Under the pieces are notes generated by a model that saw nothing but the letters and a program-made list of their open reading frames with translations, had not been told where the DNA came from and searched no databases. Position numbers and translations under genes: made by a program. 64,000 nucleotides of DNA. Source: Lepus europaeus. Its lineage: Eukaryota > Chordata > Mammalia > Lagomorpha > Leporidae. Shown in pieces: positions 43,186 through 55,026 of this stretch (its first letter is position 1; every line of letters starts with the position of its first letter). The stretch is from NCBI RefSeq assembly GCF_033115175.1, contig NC_084844.1, positions 30,599,885 to 30,663,884 on the forward strand, given 5' to 3'.

Positions 43186-43551
43186 TGGGGGCCGGTGCCA
43201 CGGCTCACTAGGCTAATCCTCCACCTGCGGCGCCAGCACACCGGGTTCTAGTCCCGGTTGGGGCGCCGGATTCTGTCCCGGTTGCTTCTCTTCCTGTCCA
43301 GCTCTCTGCTGTGGCCCGGGAGGGCAGTGGAGGATGGCCCAAGTGCTTGGGCCCTGCACCCCATGGGAGACCAGGAGAAGCACCTGGCTCCTGGCTTCGG
43401 ATCAGCGTGGTGCGCAGGCTGCAGCGCGCCGGTCGTGGTGGCCATTTGGGGGGGGTGAACCAGCTTCAAAAGGAAGACCTTTCTCTCTGTCTCTCTCTCT
43501 CTCCCACTGTCTAACTCTGCCTGTCAAAAAACAACAACAACAACAACAAAC
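43186..43551 (+). mobile_element. CSINE, complete
   Basis: The head GGGGGCCGGTGCCACGGCTC, B-box-like GGTTCTAGTCC, and a tail of (CAA)n form the copy. ACCTAAGC at 43178-43185 and 43552-43559 is its duplication. The (CAA)n tail is unusual among the copies here. Confidence 0.93.
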
Positions 43552-43561
43552 ACCTAAGCCA

Positions 43562-43879
43562 GGGGCCAATGTTGTGGCATAGTGGGTTAAGCCATTGCCC
43601 GTTGCCTGTGATGCCAGCATCCCATATGGGCCCTGGTTTGGGTCACAGCCACCCCAACTCCCTGCTACTGCACCTGGGAAATGAAGCAAAAGAGGGCCCA
43701 AGTGTTTGGGCCCCTGGGAGACTTTAATGTAGCTCCTGGCTCCTGGCTTTGGCCTGGCCCAGCCCTAGCTGTTGCAGCCACTTGGAGAGTGAACCAGTAG
43801 ATCTTTCTGTGTCTCTCCCTCTGTCTGTGTAACTCTGTCTTCCAAATAAATAAATCTTGTTCTAAAAAAATTTTAAAAG
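43562..43879 (+). mobile_element. CSINE-related SINE
   Basis: GGGGCCAATGTTGTGGCATA is the head and CCAAATAAATAAATCTTG the tail. CTAAGCCA at 43554-43561 and 43880-43887 flanks it, sharing part of the previous element's duplication. Confidence 0.9.
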
Positions 43880-43904
43880 CTAAGCCAAATGCTTTCCCCC
43901 ACAT

Positions 43905-43945
43905 ATAATTTTAATTCCACTTTCCACAAACTTTTGAAGCCCCTT
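43905..43945 (+). mobile_element. Mariner-like MITE, right end
   Basis: TAATTTTAATTCCACTTTCC, then ACAAACTTTTGAAGCCCC, is the inverted counterpart of 42862-42892. Confidence 0.6.
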
Positions 43946-44121
43946 TTATATTATGTGTGTGTATCTGTGTGTAAGTCTGTGAGTGGTTTACTGAATGACC
44001 TGAACTAGTAACCAACATAAAACGGCTACGTGGTTGTTGCCTGCCTTCTCTCAGCCATATGATGCTTCATCGAGCAGGCCCTCAAAGCTGCTTTTCTGCT
44101 CACTTGCAGATATTAAGAAAT
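43946..44121. other. Unassigned sequence
   Basis: No recognised feature apart from a short TGTGTG stretch. Confidence 0.4.
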
Positions 44122-44262
44122 ATTGGCTTCAGCCTGGCCCAGCTCTGGCTGTTGGGGGCATTTGGGGATTGAACCTGTGGGTGGAAGATCACTCTCCTTC
44201 TGTCTCTCCCTCTTTCTCTGTCACTGTAACTTTCAAATGAATGAATGCATAAACTTTTAAAA
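44122..44262 (+). mobile_element. CSINE-related SINE, 5'-truncated
   Basis: TTGGCTTCAGCCTGGCCCAG starts mid-body and TTTCAAATGAATGAATGC is the tail. AAGAAAT on both sides (44115-44121 and after the tail) is the probable duplication. Confidence 0.82.
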
Positions 44263-44639
44263 AAAGAAATCTAGCTAGTCTAAATCAAAACTTCAATTTC
44301 ACATCCAATTTAAAACTACTTCCATCTTGCCAGCATAAGCCTATTCATAGTTTAGAGAGCAGCGGGGGAGTAGAAAGGGAACATCTTCCTTTCTACTCTT
44401 CCTTCTTTTCTTCTTGCCTTTGCGGGTGACTGACAGGGTCAAGTCATGAAAAAGGTTTAAAAAAGGAGAGAGCCAGATATCCTATCTGACCCATGCTGGC
44501 GCAATCCAGTGCCCTCTCTTTCCCTCTGAAACTTCTTTTGTTGAATTTGCTTATATTAAGCACACAATTCTTTTGTTATTAAAAAAAAATAATGAAATAG
44601 TAATATAGTAATAATAATAAAATATTGATAATAGCTCCC
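44263..44639. other. Unassigned sequence
   Basis: No recognised feature; an (AAT)n-like stretch lies near 44590-44625. Confidence 0.4.
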
Positions 44640-44830
44640 ATTTTTAAGTCTCAAAAGTACTCAGCTCTGTGCTAGATACATAATCAGCATTATCTGTTTT
44701 CATCCTCTCTACAGTTTTATAATTATACCCTATGATAGATGAGAAAACTGAAATTCTTTGGCCAAATTGGCCAAAGTTCTAGTCTGTGTTGGGCTTAGAA
44801 ACCAGTGTAGTTGGCTCCTGAAATCCACAG
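44640..44830 (+). mobile_element. MIR SINE
   Basis: CAGCTCTGTGCTAGATACAT, then TCTGTTTTCATCCTCTCTAC, TAGATGAGAAAACTGAAATT and AGAAACCAGTGTAG, follow MIR order. Confidence 0.75.
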
Positions 44831-45348
44831 CAGTTCTTCCAATACATTCTAATCCTTTGTAGCACTGATCCAAGTGGCAGAGAGAACCACTCAGTATTGA
44901 TTTCACTGAAGGCTTTGTATCTGTCTCACCAGCACGATGTTCTGTGTAGATGGTTATTAGATGGCCAATAAGTGCTTGTTAGATGGATGGAGAAATCCTA
45001 TAACTTATCATTCAAATCAGGACATTTTTGATAGTGAAAGTTTGTGCTAATTATAGTTACACAAATACAACACAAGAAAATTAGAAGTATTCTAGGCAAA
45101 GAGGTTAGAGCCCCCTATTAATGAAAGAAAGGAAGAGAGGGAAAGAGGGTAGGAGGTAGGAATGGAGGAAAGGAGGAGAGAAACTAGTAGGGGACAGAGG
45201 AGAATGAATATATCCACACTGTTTTGTGATCCTACAAATCTTTGAATATTGAATGCATTTTTCCCTCCACAATTAACAGCAAGAGTCTTGCAAATATAGT
45301 AGGTCTAGGAGAGGTAGTATATCTGTGTAAATGAGTTGCAGTTATTTT
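44831..45348. other. Unassigned sequence with purine tract
   Basis: AAGAAAGGAAGAGAGGGAAA at about 45125 opens an ~55-bp purine-rich stretch. No repeat family is recognised. Confidence 0.4.
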
Positions 45349-45665
45349 TTAACAGAATTTTTAAAAAGATTTTTTTAAAATTTATTTTGAAAGTCAGCGT
45401 TAGAGAGAGGGAGAGAGAGCTTTCATCTGCTGGTTCTCTCCCCAGATGGCTACAATGGCCGAAGGCAGGAGCCAGGAACTCCATGCAGATCTCCCACATG
45501 GGTGTTGGGGCCAACCCTTTGGGCCATATTCTTCTGTTTTTCTCAGGCCATCAACAGGGAGCTGGACTGGAAGTGGAGTAGCCAGGACACACACTGGTAC
45601 CTACAAAGGATGCCAGCGTCACAGGTGGCAGCTCCACCTGCCACACCACAATCCTGGCCCCTAGT
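45349..45665 (-). mobile_element. CSINE
   Basis: TTTTTTAAAATTTATTTTGA is the reversed tail and CCACACCACAATCCTGGCCCC the reversed head. CAGTTATTTT at 45339-45348 and 45668-45677 is the duplication. Confidence 0.88.
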
Positions 45666-45677
45666 TCCAGTTATTTT

Positions 45678-46024
45678 AAGTTCAAAATTTCAAGTCTTAT
45701 AAAAGGAGAGGGATGGAAAGCAAGTAGGAAGGAAGAGAAGGCTGAAAGAAGAGTCTGAAGTTCTAAAGAAAAACAATCATTTCTAACTCTCGACAGACAC
45801 GTAGTGGCTGCATAACAAGATCCAGTGATACACGGAGGAGCAATGGCCCTGGACACAGTTCTTCTAGCGACATTCTTGGGCAGGGATGAGAGCTGGGAGA
45901 TCAGCCTTCTCTGTCGAGGACTGTGCTGGAAGCTGTAGAGACACCAGTCCATGCCCAGGCCCAGTGGAGATTTGTCTGGTCCTGTCCTCTCAGTGGAGAG
46001 AGGAGCAGAGCATGGAGGAAGGGT
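45678..46024. other. Unassigned sequence
   Basis: No recognised repeat or exon. Confidence 0.4.
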
Positions 46025-46185
46025 CTGAGCTAGGAGTCAGATCAGATACTCAGACAAACCATGTGGGCAAGTAGTGCCTCTACGCCCTCATTTATCCACT
46101 TGGGATGAAAATCGCTTCCTCACAGGGTGAGGTGAAGAGGCAGGGAAACAATATGTGGCAGGCACATACCCCACCCCCACCCTGG
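46025..46185 (+). mobile_element. MIR SINE fragment
   Basis: GAGCTAGGAGTCAGATCAGA, then GCCCTCATTTATCCACTTGG and CAATATGTGGCAGGCACATA, is a decayed MIR. Confidence 0.55.
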
Positions 46186-46591
46186 TCATGGGCAGTGTTT
46201 TTAAACAGCTGTCCACTCGTGAGACTGCATGAAGACTGAGCAGCCAAGGACCCATGCTCAGCTAGTCAGTACTGTTTCTCACATGGTGCTGATGCCATGG
46301 ACAAAGGACATCACATTACTCTCGTCCCACTGGCCTCATTGTGGGCTAAAAGACAATTTCATCTTACTGGAAGTATGGCCCTCTATCCCACCATCTCTCT
46401 TGGGGTCGGTCATAGGCTCTTTATTCTGTGGGATTCAAAACTTCACCAAGAGGCAGACTGAATTTTTGTGGTGGGGTAATCCTAGTGATGGGTAGGTTCA
46501 CAGCACAAGCTAGGGTAAGACTGCATGTGTGCATGTATTGGTACACATGTGCATGTGTGTGATCAAGCATGTTTATATCTGTACATGTACA
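46186..46591. other. Unassigned sequence
   Basis: A TGCATGTGTG-rich stretch (about 46520-46590) is a weak TG repeat. No other feature. Confidence 0.4.
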
Positions 46592-46788
46592 AGAGTACTT
46601 CAAAAAGTTCATGAAAAATAGAATTAAAAGTATGAGTATGTTTTGGTGCAGAGAACATTTTGAAATTCATAGTTTTTTCATGATATGCACTCTCTGCCTA
46701 TTATGAAAAATTGCATCAAAAATGTTTTTTGCCCCAAAATAAACTCATACTCTTACTCCCATTTCCACTGACTTTTTGAGGCACCCTC
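46592..46788 (+). mobile_element. Mariner-like MITE, complete
   Basis: The left end AGTACTTCAAAAAGTTCATG and the right end CTGACTTTTTGAGGCACCC are inverted repeats that extend about 50 bp inward (GTATGAGTATGTTTTGG versus CCAAAATAAACTCATAC). There is no transposase frame. Two related copies are at 29160-29284 and 42862-43945. I place it in a non-autonomous Tc1/mariner-type family by appearance only. Confidence 0.7.
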
Positions 46789-46999
46789 CTACCTTTACTG
46801 AGAGTGAGCAAAGTGAGATGAACAGCATTGAGTCCACTGATGAGCCTGAGAATCTCCCAGGCAGGCTGACCTCCTGCGTTGAGAATGTTCACTCGTTCTC
46901 AATATTTAGGGAGAAGAAAACTGAATACAGGACACTTCATATAAATCTAAAATCTTAATGGTCTTTTATGTTATTAAACCTTAATGAGAAAAGCTCAAG
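46789..46999. other. Unassigned sequence
   Basis: No recognised feature. Confidence 0.4.
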
Positions 47000-47700
47000 C
47001 AGAGGAGGAGTGTAGCTTATTAAGCTCATTTTTTGCTCTATTTTTCTTTTTCTAAAGAGCTTCAAACTCAAAGCCTGCACAACAAAGGAGTGCTCATTCC
47101 TCTTTTTTGGAGTAATGTGTTTGTTTTGTTTACTTTAAATTGGGCTTAAATTAGCCCTCAGAAGGAGGGAATTCATTAAAAATCTTGATCTGCGATATTG
47201 GCAAGTTGCCACCTGAAAGGCCTATATTGCTTCTCTTGATAGGGTTCAAAAGAGGAATAACAAATGCCCAAAATAAAATTATGGTTTCACTTGACATGCC
47301 AATTTACAATGTTTTCATCCGATTAGAAAATCACAAAATTAGATAAAGAAGAAAGATTGACTCCTGATAAGCAGATTTTTCCCCAATTAAAATATGCTTA
47401 GAAATTGTGTATACTGTATATGTTTTCTTCCAATTTTAATGAAGATACACACATGCAAACCCTTAAACACAAATGTATTTTGTGGGCATCAGACATAATG
47501 CATTAAGTTTGTATTTCACTCTTTTCTAATTATATCATTATCATTGCTTTTGCATTTGAATCTATTTGAAAACAAAAAAAATTTAAGTAGGCATGTAAAA
47601 AAATTTAAGTCAGCATGTAATATCTCATCCTAGGTTAGGCATAAATCAGCATTAATTTAAGAGTTCCCTGTCATTGTCTGTAGAAACTATATCCTATTAA
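47000..47700. other. Candidate conserved noncoding element
   Basis: About 700 bp with no repeat decay, many TAAT/ATTA cores (homeodomain-type) and long A/T-rich runs typical of developmental enhancers in gene deserts. No open frame of note. This is inference from composition alone. Confidence 0.3.
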
Positions 47701-49360
47701 TCATCAGTTTTAAGTGATGTGAGAAGTAGACATTGTTTCAATATACAGTTGGGACCAGATATGTCTTTAAACTTTTAGAAATTTAGAAATTACATTCAAA
47801 TAGGTGCTCGCTTGAAAGCACTTAATACTCTAATTCTGAAATGTTTCCCCTTCCAGGAAATTGATCGAACTGTGATTCTCACTAGGGTTAAAACTGGAGA
47901 AGTGGAAAGAGTTTGGAAATTAGAAAAATTTTAGGAGGGGAGTCACATACTGCATCCCATTGCACACACCCCCTCCCACACATAAGGCATGTGGACCCGG
48001 TGGAGGGCTTTAGACACTTTCTCCTCTACTCAAGCCAAGCGAAAGTGGCTCCAAGGGGAAACTCAGAGAGAAGTGGTTGGGTGTGCCCTGGAGCTGGGGA
48101 CACAGTGCTGTGGGATCTGACTCATGCCTGAGGCAGCTAAAGAATGAGAGTCTGCCGCAGCCTCATACCCAGCAGTGATTGGAAAGAAACTTCATCCCAC
48201 CAGCAGCAGATCCAAGAAAGCTGTTTCTCCTGGAGGGCCAGGTGAAAAGCAAGAGGGCTACGTGGCAGCACAAAAAGGCATGATGACGAGGATGCTGGAG
48301 CTGGGCAGTGAGATACTGAGACCCTGAAGGGAAGTTCTGATGTTGAGCCCACGAGTACATCCCCCTGGTCAGGAAATTGGAAGGGAGAGTGCCTCTTGTG
48401 TGTTAGGAGCTCCGGCAGAGACTCCACAAAGTTCTCCAAGACAAAGTCCCCTGAAAACTTCTCTGAGCCGTGAGTGAGATCATGCATGTTTCAATCAGCT
48501 ACGCTGTTTACAAGCCCCCCTTGCCTCTCCTCCTATCTCCTTAGTCTTATCCCCTTCCCATTTTGATTCTGGGAGGGTCAGCACTATGGTAAGAGGTAGA
48601 AGAAACACGGGCAGCCGAGCTTCCATCTCAAAAGCTTGAACTTCGGATCGAATTGAGAATGTCCGAAGGACTAGGGTGATCCAAAGACTCAGTGGTTATC
48701 TCGGAGGGACTTGAATCACAGCGGGGGGGGGGGGGGGGGGCACCCTGGAATTTACCTGGAGGCTAGGGAAGAACACACCTTCCAGAATATGCCTGCAGGG
48801 AGAGCAGTAAGAACACAATCAAGTTGTCGACTGTAGCCTCCAAATCATGATGTGCAATGTGACAGTTGCATTTGCTCGTCTTAATATTTGTCTAACAATA
48901 AATAAATTATGAAGTAGCTTAAGCAAATAAGGAAAATAAAACTTAATTAATCATAAAACATTTACATGGTGGTAGATATTTATAAAAGTGTCTGAAGGTC
49001 AAACCAGTAAGTCTAGGGATGTACTGTTAAGGTTATCTGCTTTGTCTATAGACAGTTACAACGAAACTAACAGTGTTAGGTGACCCCACCCCCACCCTGT
49101 TTTAATTCAAAAAAAAACTAAAACAGCTTATATTAAATAAAATCAAATGATTTCTGAATTTCCGAGCAGGCCCTTTGCCACTGAGAAGCCCTAACCTAAA
49201 CAGTAGATATTAATTATTAGACCATAAAATTCACGGATGCCGGGAAGATAACTTTGTAGAAATTTTTCTTTAGCTCAGCTATCTAATCAGAGCCTTCATT
49301 TTATCTGATCTAAACCACACAGTCTGTCTAATGCACATAAACTCAACTAACTGGTTTTCT
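47701..49360. other. Unassigned sequence with G18 tract
   Basis: No repeat family is recognised. Eighteen consecutive G lie at 48723-48740. The minus-strand frame at 48137-48487 (116 codons) has no domain I can name. Confidence 0.35.
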
Positions 49361-50640
49361 TTCCAGGTACTTCAGGCTCTGACTTCTCTGCCTACCCACC
49401 CCTAAAGTAGCTTCTAATATTGGGGCACTCCTGTTGGGATGTTATCTGGTCTGCAGCATTATTTCAAGATCTGATGCAGTGTGTTGGGAGGTAATTCAGC
49501 CTGTATAAACTCTAGTCATTACCATAGGCACCCTCTGTATCTGCCAGAGTATCTTCCATCTTGCCTTGCCTTGTGTTGGCAGGCCCCATAGGAGTTGTCT
49601 GTCTTGTTCTGATGGCCAGGTTCCTATTGGGTAAGTGGGTCTTCTGTCAGCCACTCTTGTCCCTCTAAGGGGCATGTAGATTTTCTGGATGTTTCTCCTT
49701 CTGTCTCAGGTATCATATGAGCCTGATAGTGGGAGGATGCTACCTCAAGCTCTGTCTGCCCAGATCTGCCTTCTCGCTTACATTCTGTAGTCACTCTCCA
49801 AAGCAGGTGGTAGGGGATATCTCAGTAGCATTGTCACCCTCTCTGGCTTTGTCTGGGAAGCAGTACACAGATCTCTGTCAAGGCTCTGATTTGCTGTCAG
49901 CTATCCCTGGCAAGGGAAAGAGGCCACACCCATCTCTGGGAAGGACTGGCAGCCAAGCAACTTCGTGGTTCTCAGAAACTCCTCTTCATCTGGCCTGCCT
50001 CATTCCCACAGTTTATAGGAGGAATTAGCTCTATACCTGGTTTCTTTCAGAGTTTTAGTCTTTGAAAATTCAAAACAAAGCAAAAAACTCATCTACTTCC
50101 TCCTTTGTAAAAATAAAAGCTTTATTGCAAGACTTTGCCCGTGCTCTGAGTTTCAGGAGTCCATTTGGAATTCAAAGAAGGAGGAGGAAGAGGAATGGGG
50201 GGGGGGATTTGTTTTAAGTTCTTTATGTCTCCTTTCAATGAATGCTGCTGAGTCAGTGGAAATGGGGCATGATGTGAAAGAAGGAACCAACCTTTACATG
50301 ATATTTCTAACTTTAATCTGCAATACTTATGTTTCAACTCTCCAGTTATCTAACAGAAGTCACCACATGGACACCCACTTCCTCTCTACTCAGAACCAAC
50401 AAGAAAGACATTGGTCTTTGCATGGTTTCCTGAGCCCAGGGGTGGGGAAGAAACTATAGCAGACACAAGTACAGTAATTGCCAAAAAGTGCACTTCAAAT
50501 CTAACTGAATTGATGGAGCTCAGCCAGGAGAGATTTTTTCCCGGTCTTTGCTGTCCTTTGAAGTCTCCCTGCCAACCAAAGAAGAGACACAAAAGCAGTC
50601 TAACCAAGGCGGAATGATTGATGGGATCACAAACAGCTTT
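49361..50640. other. Unassigned sequence
   Basis: Moderately CT-rich DNA. The plus-strand frame at 49717-50028 (103 codons) and neighbouring frames match no family I know, and no polyadenylation or splice pattern supports them. A G9 run lies at about 50198-50207. Confidence 0.35.
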
Positions 50641-51120
50641 GAGTATTCAGAAAATTATTTGTTTACATGCCATTTTAATTTTACAGATTCCACAGTGTGA
50701 GGTGAATGATAAAGAAATTCCATGCCCAAAGGTCTTACATATTGGACAGTGAATACATTTTTATCTTTAAAGCAAAGACAGGTTAATATGGCTCCATCCT
50801 AAAATGACTTTGTAATTGTCAGAAAAATGAACTGGGCAGTGCAAGGTTCCACCTTCATTCATTAATCAGTTTGAGATGTCTTAATTAAATCCTCTTAACT
50901 CCTCTAAAGGTGAGGAGGGACTTTAAGGTAGGACTTGAGCAAAATTCTCCAACAGCCACAGCAATTACAATATAAATAGAAGGAAATAATCACCATGCCT
51001 TTCTGAGATAAAGAACAATGGAATTCTTTCCTATCACATATTTCTCTATTTGAAGGACTATCATACAGGAAAGAAATTAGTCTTGTTTGGATTTCTTCCA
51101 CCATGGGGTAGAATTAGGCT
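50641..51120. other. Second candidate conserved noncoding element
   Basis: Repeat-free stretch with several TTAATTA/CATTAATCA-type cores (about 50858-50890) and AAAATTATTTGTTTACAT (a forkhead-like TGTTTAC). Inferred from motif content only. Confidence 0.25.
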
Positions 51121-51579
51121 TAAGTTTCAGGGTGGAAGTTTTATAAGAAAATCATAAATTTAACCTCATTCCTACCAAGTCACATTATCATGAAAGAGTA
51201 TGGAGGGAGGCAAGGAGAGAATAAGAGGGGAGAACCTGAGCCGCTGGTCAGGTCCAGGGGATAATTGCAGTGGTGTGACGTGGTGTTCCCAGTAGGCTTG
51301 CAATTTCTCCCATCCACGCCTTTCCCTGGCAGACCCTAGGAGGAATGGGGTTCATGCATTGAGTTCTCATTGCTGGCTTCTCATTGTGTCCTGCTGTGAC
51401 CTCTGTTTGCCATATTATGGTTGCCACCATCAAAGCTTATTCTTTGCTCCTCTGCTGAGTTCCTCGGAGTCGTTACTGTCCTAACTTGATCTCACTGCCA
51501 AGGGGGAGGGGGAAGGTTCTCTCCTCAACAATATTATAACTCTTTGCTAAGCACCCCCAAAGGGCAGACTGGCTCTTGA
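51121..51579. other. Unassigned sequence
   Basis: No recognised repeat or exon. Confidence 0.4.
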
Positions 51580-51745
51580 CATTTTCATTCATGCATGCAG
51601 TAGGTACTCAGCAAATAATGAACACCTCCCATATGCCAGGCGCTGGGCTTCGAATGGGGGGGCTCAGTGGAAAACAAGACAGTGCTAGTCAGGGAGCACG
51701 TAATCCAGTGTAATCTGATGTAGATCAACCCCTTGGATATAGGGA
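51580..51745 (-). mobile_element. L2 3' end, antisense
   Basis: TTTTCATTCATGCATGCAGT, then ACACCTCCCATATGCCAGGC and GTGGAAAACAAGACAGTGC, is the reverse of the L2 end. Confidence 0.75.
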
Positions 51746-54700
51746 AACTTTTCAGGGGCACTTCCAGGACTGGCATTCAGAAGTGTTCATTCCCACTCAG
51801 CACCTCAGGACCTGCTTGGAATGAATTTCCGGCTCACGCAAGCACTTTCCCCCATATGCCTTTTTCTACTACATTTCTCAAAGGTTTTCATCACCATGTC
51901 ACAGAACTAGTTTTCCATTTCATTTCTTGCCATGTGTTCCAAGAGGGTTAGAGAATCATTATAAAAATAGAATTTTATCAGTCCTGGAGGGAAAGAGTTA
52001 TGTTTATTGCATGTGAAAGGACAAGGAAAAGTATTCAATGTTAAGAATTTAATATTTGTATTATAAAAGAACTATAAGCAATGAATGGTTGAAGTTCATT
52101 GTTGAAATAATGGAGGATGCATTGTTGTGTGTTTTGCAGTTTTCCTTACAACTCCGTAGTAAGAATCCCCTTAGTAATTTCACAGAAGACTGACAAGATC
52201 AGTCATACTTCCCATCCCATCCTACACAATTTATTTACTATTTAAGGACCTTTGAAAATGGGAATGGTAAAAAGGAGGGGAAGGGGAATGCTTAAATGGA
52301 ACTGGAGTGAACTCTAATGGGTCTCCCATCTAAGAAGACAATGTATTCAATTGATTACATTATCCTTTGTTCTTCAGGACTGTTCTTTTATCCTTCCCTA
52401 AAATCCTGCATTCCAGGGACAACCACCATTCCCCTTCTTCTTAGATGGTTTTCTCATCAAAATATAATTAGTCGAAGCTATAAATTTACCTGGCCCATAG
52501 CTGCATATTCTATCCATGCTGGTGTGTTCTGCACATTGTTTTCTGAGATAAATAGGCTGGAACATCTGGTCTCAAGTAGGGAAGAGAAGCAGGTTTTCAG
52601 TTGCTGCTCAACCAGTGTGTACCACGGACTGCTGTATTGCCACATGAGACCCTAATGACTCATTATAACACTTCTGAAATGAGGTCATACTCATTGCCCC
52701 TGTCTTCCTTGAAAGTAGTATATTTACATGTTATAAGATGTGGCTTTTGTGGCAAGGAGAGCATGTTTGCAGAACTGGTAGGAAATTCAGGAAGATGTTG
52801 CAATGTGGACAGGGAAGAACCTGAACAAGTATAAACCTTTGGGAAAGTTTAATCCTCTGAGCTTTCATTGACTTGCCTACTCCTGTGATGGGAATTTGCT
52901 CATGAGATCAATAAAACTGACCAAAGATAGACAGACTGGTCCATGTTATCCAGGGACCTCTGACAAGTAACACCTGTGACTAGGACATCCTGGCAAGGTC
53001 AACAAAAGAGTGCTGGCAGGTATAAAATTGATGCATAGAAAGCATCCTGATTCTCTGCAATGATTTTATTGATCAATGGTAGAATAATTTCGTTGAGAAA
53101 AACAATGAAATGGCGTCCAAGACTTCTGAGAGTTTGACATCAAAATCAGTGTAGAAATATGGTATGGAGAATTTTTCTGCATGAAGGAAAGGTCAACTTG
53201 ATCTCAGTCTAATGTATGTTAAACTATCTAAAGGAAGATTGTGCCAACAGAAGAGGGCTACTCAACAAAAAAGTGGGGGAGATTAGAAACATGAGGGTCA
53301 GTGAGGCAGTATTTGGTATTTTCAGTGAGGAAAAAAAATATTAGAGCCTTTGGGATTATTTAGCAAGAGGAGAAAATGCTCAGATGAGATAAAATTGGCT
53401 AGCTGAAACAAGTCTTGTCAAATTCACCTTATGTTGTTTTCATTTAGGGTCATTAAACTGATGTTTTGAAGAAGTGTCTACTACAAAGGGTTTTGTGAGG
53501 TTTCTCAGGTTATCCTCACAATCAAGATGGAAAAACGTGGAAGAGTTGACATATGAGTGAAGAACGATCACTAGGGGATGCAGAGGGGCCTTTGGCTATG
53601 GATGTCAATGGATTAGTGTGCACCAGGAATACACACTAATCAGATCTGGATCGCCCAGCTAGGAATGAGAATTAACACATGGGAGGCATAATCATGTCCC
53701 ATGAATAACTTTGAGCTATAACAATGGCCTGAATCTAGCAGGATTGAATTTAGTAGGGATAAATATCAAGGCATAGGCTTGGGGGCAACAAAGTGAATCA
53801 CATACGTTTATCCAACTAAATTCTTTTAAGTCCACCAAGCCATTCGCAAGCTACGCAGATGATTCCTGAGAAGACTCAGTCCCTGAAGCCTTACACAGTC
53901 CAATTCTAGAACCCTATTGCTCAGGATCACCAGCTAACTAATTTTCTGAAATAGTCTGGTACCTCAGCCACTGCCTTTGGCTCAGTCATGGTTCCCCCCT
54001 CTGCTCACTGTGATTCCATTGGCCCTACTTTGACCTCCTGGGTTTGCACTCCATCCCCTTTGAGCCCCATCCCTGGGACCCACACCAATACCTTCTCTGA
54101 CCACAGGTAGTGCAAGGAGAAAATACTTGAAGCATCAATCAATCTTAGCACACAAGCGCAAAATGTAGATTCTTAGCTTGCTAGAATCATGCTGCAAATA
54201 ATCAAACTATGAGATGGGCTAACAAAAACATCATTGAAGGCTTAAGCAACCTTGCCTGCTGGGGAAACCATTGTCTCTGTCCACTCTATGATAGTCAGGC
54301 CACCTCTTTAAACAGGACATGCATCTGTGCACTGTATATGCTTGTATGTCTTGAGAAATAATTGTGAGGGACTTGGAGACATATCCTGTAAGTGACGTTC
54401 TCCCTTTATTTCCAGGGAAAGTTTTTTTAATAGCTAATTACATAAGTATACTCAATGTGGACAATTTGGAGAAGACAGATAAGCACATTATTTTCCTTTC
54501 ATTCTATGCATATATATTTATAAAAACTGATCCATGATTATTGCTCCCTTTTTATACTTTATAATATATTAAGATATTTTGGCCCCCAAAAGAAATATTA
54601 TTCTACTTCAGATCCATTAAAGAATGTATATTAGAACTTTTAAAAAAGTACAGAGAAGGGATTTTTATCCTTGAACTTTAAATAAACTTTATAATACTGT

Positions 54701-54990
54701 GCATACTTCCATGTTACTTTGGATGTTTTATAGAATAACATAATTGATCAACACTGGCTTAAGATGATTTGCACTTGCTGGTTCTCTAGCTTGAGACTCT
54801 AGTGATGCCCCTTGCTTACCTGGTCGAATCCATGGTGCAATGTGCAATTATTCTGCTTGGGTGTTTGTTTTGTCAAAGGCATCTAGGTAGCTTGGACTAT
54901 GTCCAAGTGTGCTTTGATCACCACTTAATTTCCTAAGAACTGAAATGCATCAGAATCCAGCCATGTGATGCATGGACACCTCTAATGCCT
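51746..54990. other. Long repeat-poor unassigned region
   Basis: Over 3 kb without a recognised repeat. The frames at 52317-52655 (112 codons) and 52601-52834 have no motif. A 10-bp inverted repeat lies at 53611-53620 and 53632-53641 (GATTAGTGTG / CACACTAATC). Very old repeats may be present but too decayed to see by eye. Confidence 0.35.
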
Positions 54991-55026
54991 AATCTCCCAC
55001 TGCCCCCCCCCCACCACACACACACA
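54991..55026. repeat. C-run and (CA)n
   Basis: A run of C is followed by CACCACACACACACAT. Confidence 0.85.

Noticed and set aside
48137..48487. 116-codon minus-strand frame in repeat-poor DNA
   Set aside because: No recognisable domain, no splice or polyadenylation context, no codon-bias evidence. Conservation would be needed to revive it.
52317..52655. 112-codon plus-strand frame
   Set aside because: No motif or signal; composition matches the surrounding noncoding DNA.
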